6,532 bases of DNA, taken from assembly GCA_947072805.1 (NCBI GenBank), contig CAMTJK010000173.1, positions 1 to 6,532 on the forward strand. Direction: 5' to 3'. Origin of the DNA: an uncultured Prevotella sp. Its GTDB lineage: Bacteria; Bacteroidota; Bacteroidia; Bacteroidales; Bacteroidaceae. The translations under genes and the position numbers were made by a program. Positions 6,216-6,532 of the stretch are shown piece after piece; the first letter of the stretch is position 1, and every line of letters starts with the position of its first letter. The notes below the pieces were generated by a model. That model was not told where the DNA came from and made no database searches. It saw only the letters and a list, made by a program, of their open reading frames with translations.

Positions 6216-6235
6216 ACTAAATAATACTAAATAAA
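6216..6235. repeat. Tandem decamer ACTAAATAA(T/A), two units
   Basis: ACTAAATAA occurs at 6216-6224 and again at 6226-6234, one helical turn apart and a few bases upstream of the -33 element of the minus-strand promoter. Two identical half-sites on the same face of DNA just upstream of a promoter is the geometry of an activator site, though the sequence is AT-rich and chance is possible. Confidence 0.35.
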
Positions 6236-6316
6236 TACGTTTTTTAGCACTATGGCATAAAAACCAGCCACCACGTCCCACAAGACCCACTGTGAAATAC
6301 TATCATTATAGTTTCA

Positions 6317-6409
6317 TTAACATTTTGGAAAAATCTTTACTTTAACGTGTGTTAATAGGCACCCAAACCTCGATTTGAAACCTACGACGCGAAAATTGGC
6401 GTTTTTCAT
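6317..6409 (-). other. Small open frame of 30 codons spanning the right terminal repeat, probably not a gene
   Basis: On the minus strand an ATG at 6409 opens a 30-residue frame beginning MKNANFRVVGFKSRFGC and ending at TAA (6319-6317). It reads straight through the right repeat copy, and the frame stays open upstream of the ATG for eleven more codons. No promoter or ribosome binding region is visible. The reading looks like the short hypothetical proteins often called in Prevotella genomes from a repeated intergenic sequence; that is an unverified recollection. I treat it as translated repeat DNA rather than a real product. Confidence 0.25.
6328..6356 (-). repeat. Right copy of the terminal inverted repeat
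   Basis: Bases 6336-6356 are the exact reverse complement of 1-21, and with one mismatch the match extends to 6328. The copy points inward, mirroring the left copy about 6.3 kb away. Beyond it to the right the sequence changes character to a CpG-rich, TTACG-rich stretch, which would be the outside of an element or the continuation of a dispersed repeat. Confidence 0.75.
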
Positions 6410-6532
6410 CTCAAATAGGAAGCGCTGATAGTCAGCGAGTTACGCGTTTTGCGATTTAATACCATTTCATCGGTTTGCCATTACGTACGTGAGCTCATTG
6501 CGATTACGCTTATTTCGCAACGCCGTTACGTC
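6357..6532. other. CpG-rich non-coding tail, with a short perfect hairpin
   Basis: No gene is supported here. The pentamer TTACG occurs four times on the plus strand (6440, 6481, 6504, 6526), and GCGATT occurs at 6451-6456 and 6500-6505, so the composition differs from the AT-rich flank to its left. A perfect stem CGCTGA/TCAGCG (6423-6428, 6432-6437) with the three-base loop TAG is present without a T-run. Minus-strand reading shows short open stretches broken by stops, as expected for decayed or never-coding repeat DNA. It adjoins the right terminal repeat and may be part of the same repeat unit. Confidence 0.45.

Noticed and set aside
1..6356. Composite transposon or integrative element bounded by the inverted repeats
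   Set aside because: No transposase, integrase or target duplication is visible, and the contents include recA, a core gene, so a mobile element was not annotated.

Overview
The window looks like a chromosomal segment from a Bacteroidales bacterium, most likely Prevotella or a close relative. The evidence is two promoters matching the Bacteroidetes -33/-7 pattern (TTTG, then TAnnTTTG), A-rich start regions without Shine-Dalgarno sequences, a RecA of the Bacteroidetes type, and a carboxy(nor)spermidine dehydrogenase of the kind Bacteroidales use to make spermidine. The genus is an inference from sequence style, not from a search.

Layout. Positions 1-329 are non-coding: they open with one copy of an inverted repeat and end in a near-perfect promoter that abuts the first start codon. 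Three plus-strand genes follow: a conserved protein of unknown function (330-926), a saccharopine-dehydrogenase-like carboxy(nor)spermidine dehydrogenase (1048-2286) and recA (2356-3390). I see no promoter or terminator between them, so they may form one transcription unit. A 197-nt spacer holds a -7-like element and a 111-nt region closed by 15 continuous potential RNA base pairs. A membrane acyltransferase of the acyltransferase-3 family (3588-4604) follows. It converges on a minus-strand gene (4745-6049) for an exported protein of unknown function whose C-terminus resembles a BamE/SmpA-like domain. That gene has its own good promoter at 6178-6210. The right end (6211-6532) is non-coding, with a tandem decamer, the second copy of the terminal inverted repeat (6328-6356) and a CpG-rich stretch that may belong to a dispersed repeat.

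Working together. The first three genes combine a housekeeping DNA-repair function with polyamine synthesis. Co-transcription is plausible, but no functional link can be shown from sequence. The acyltransferase and the exported protein are probably separate envelope-related units. I found no transposase, CRISPR array, tRNA, rRNA or recognisable defence system. The observations most worth following are the inward-facing inverted repeats at the two ends, the structured leader before the acyltransferase, and the apparently leaderless first gene.
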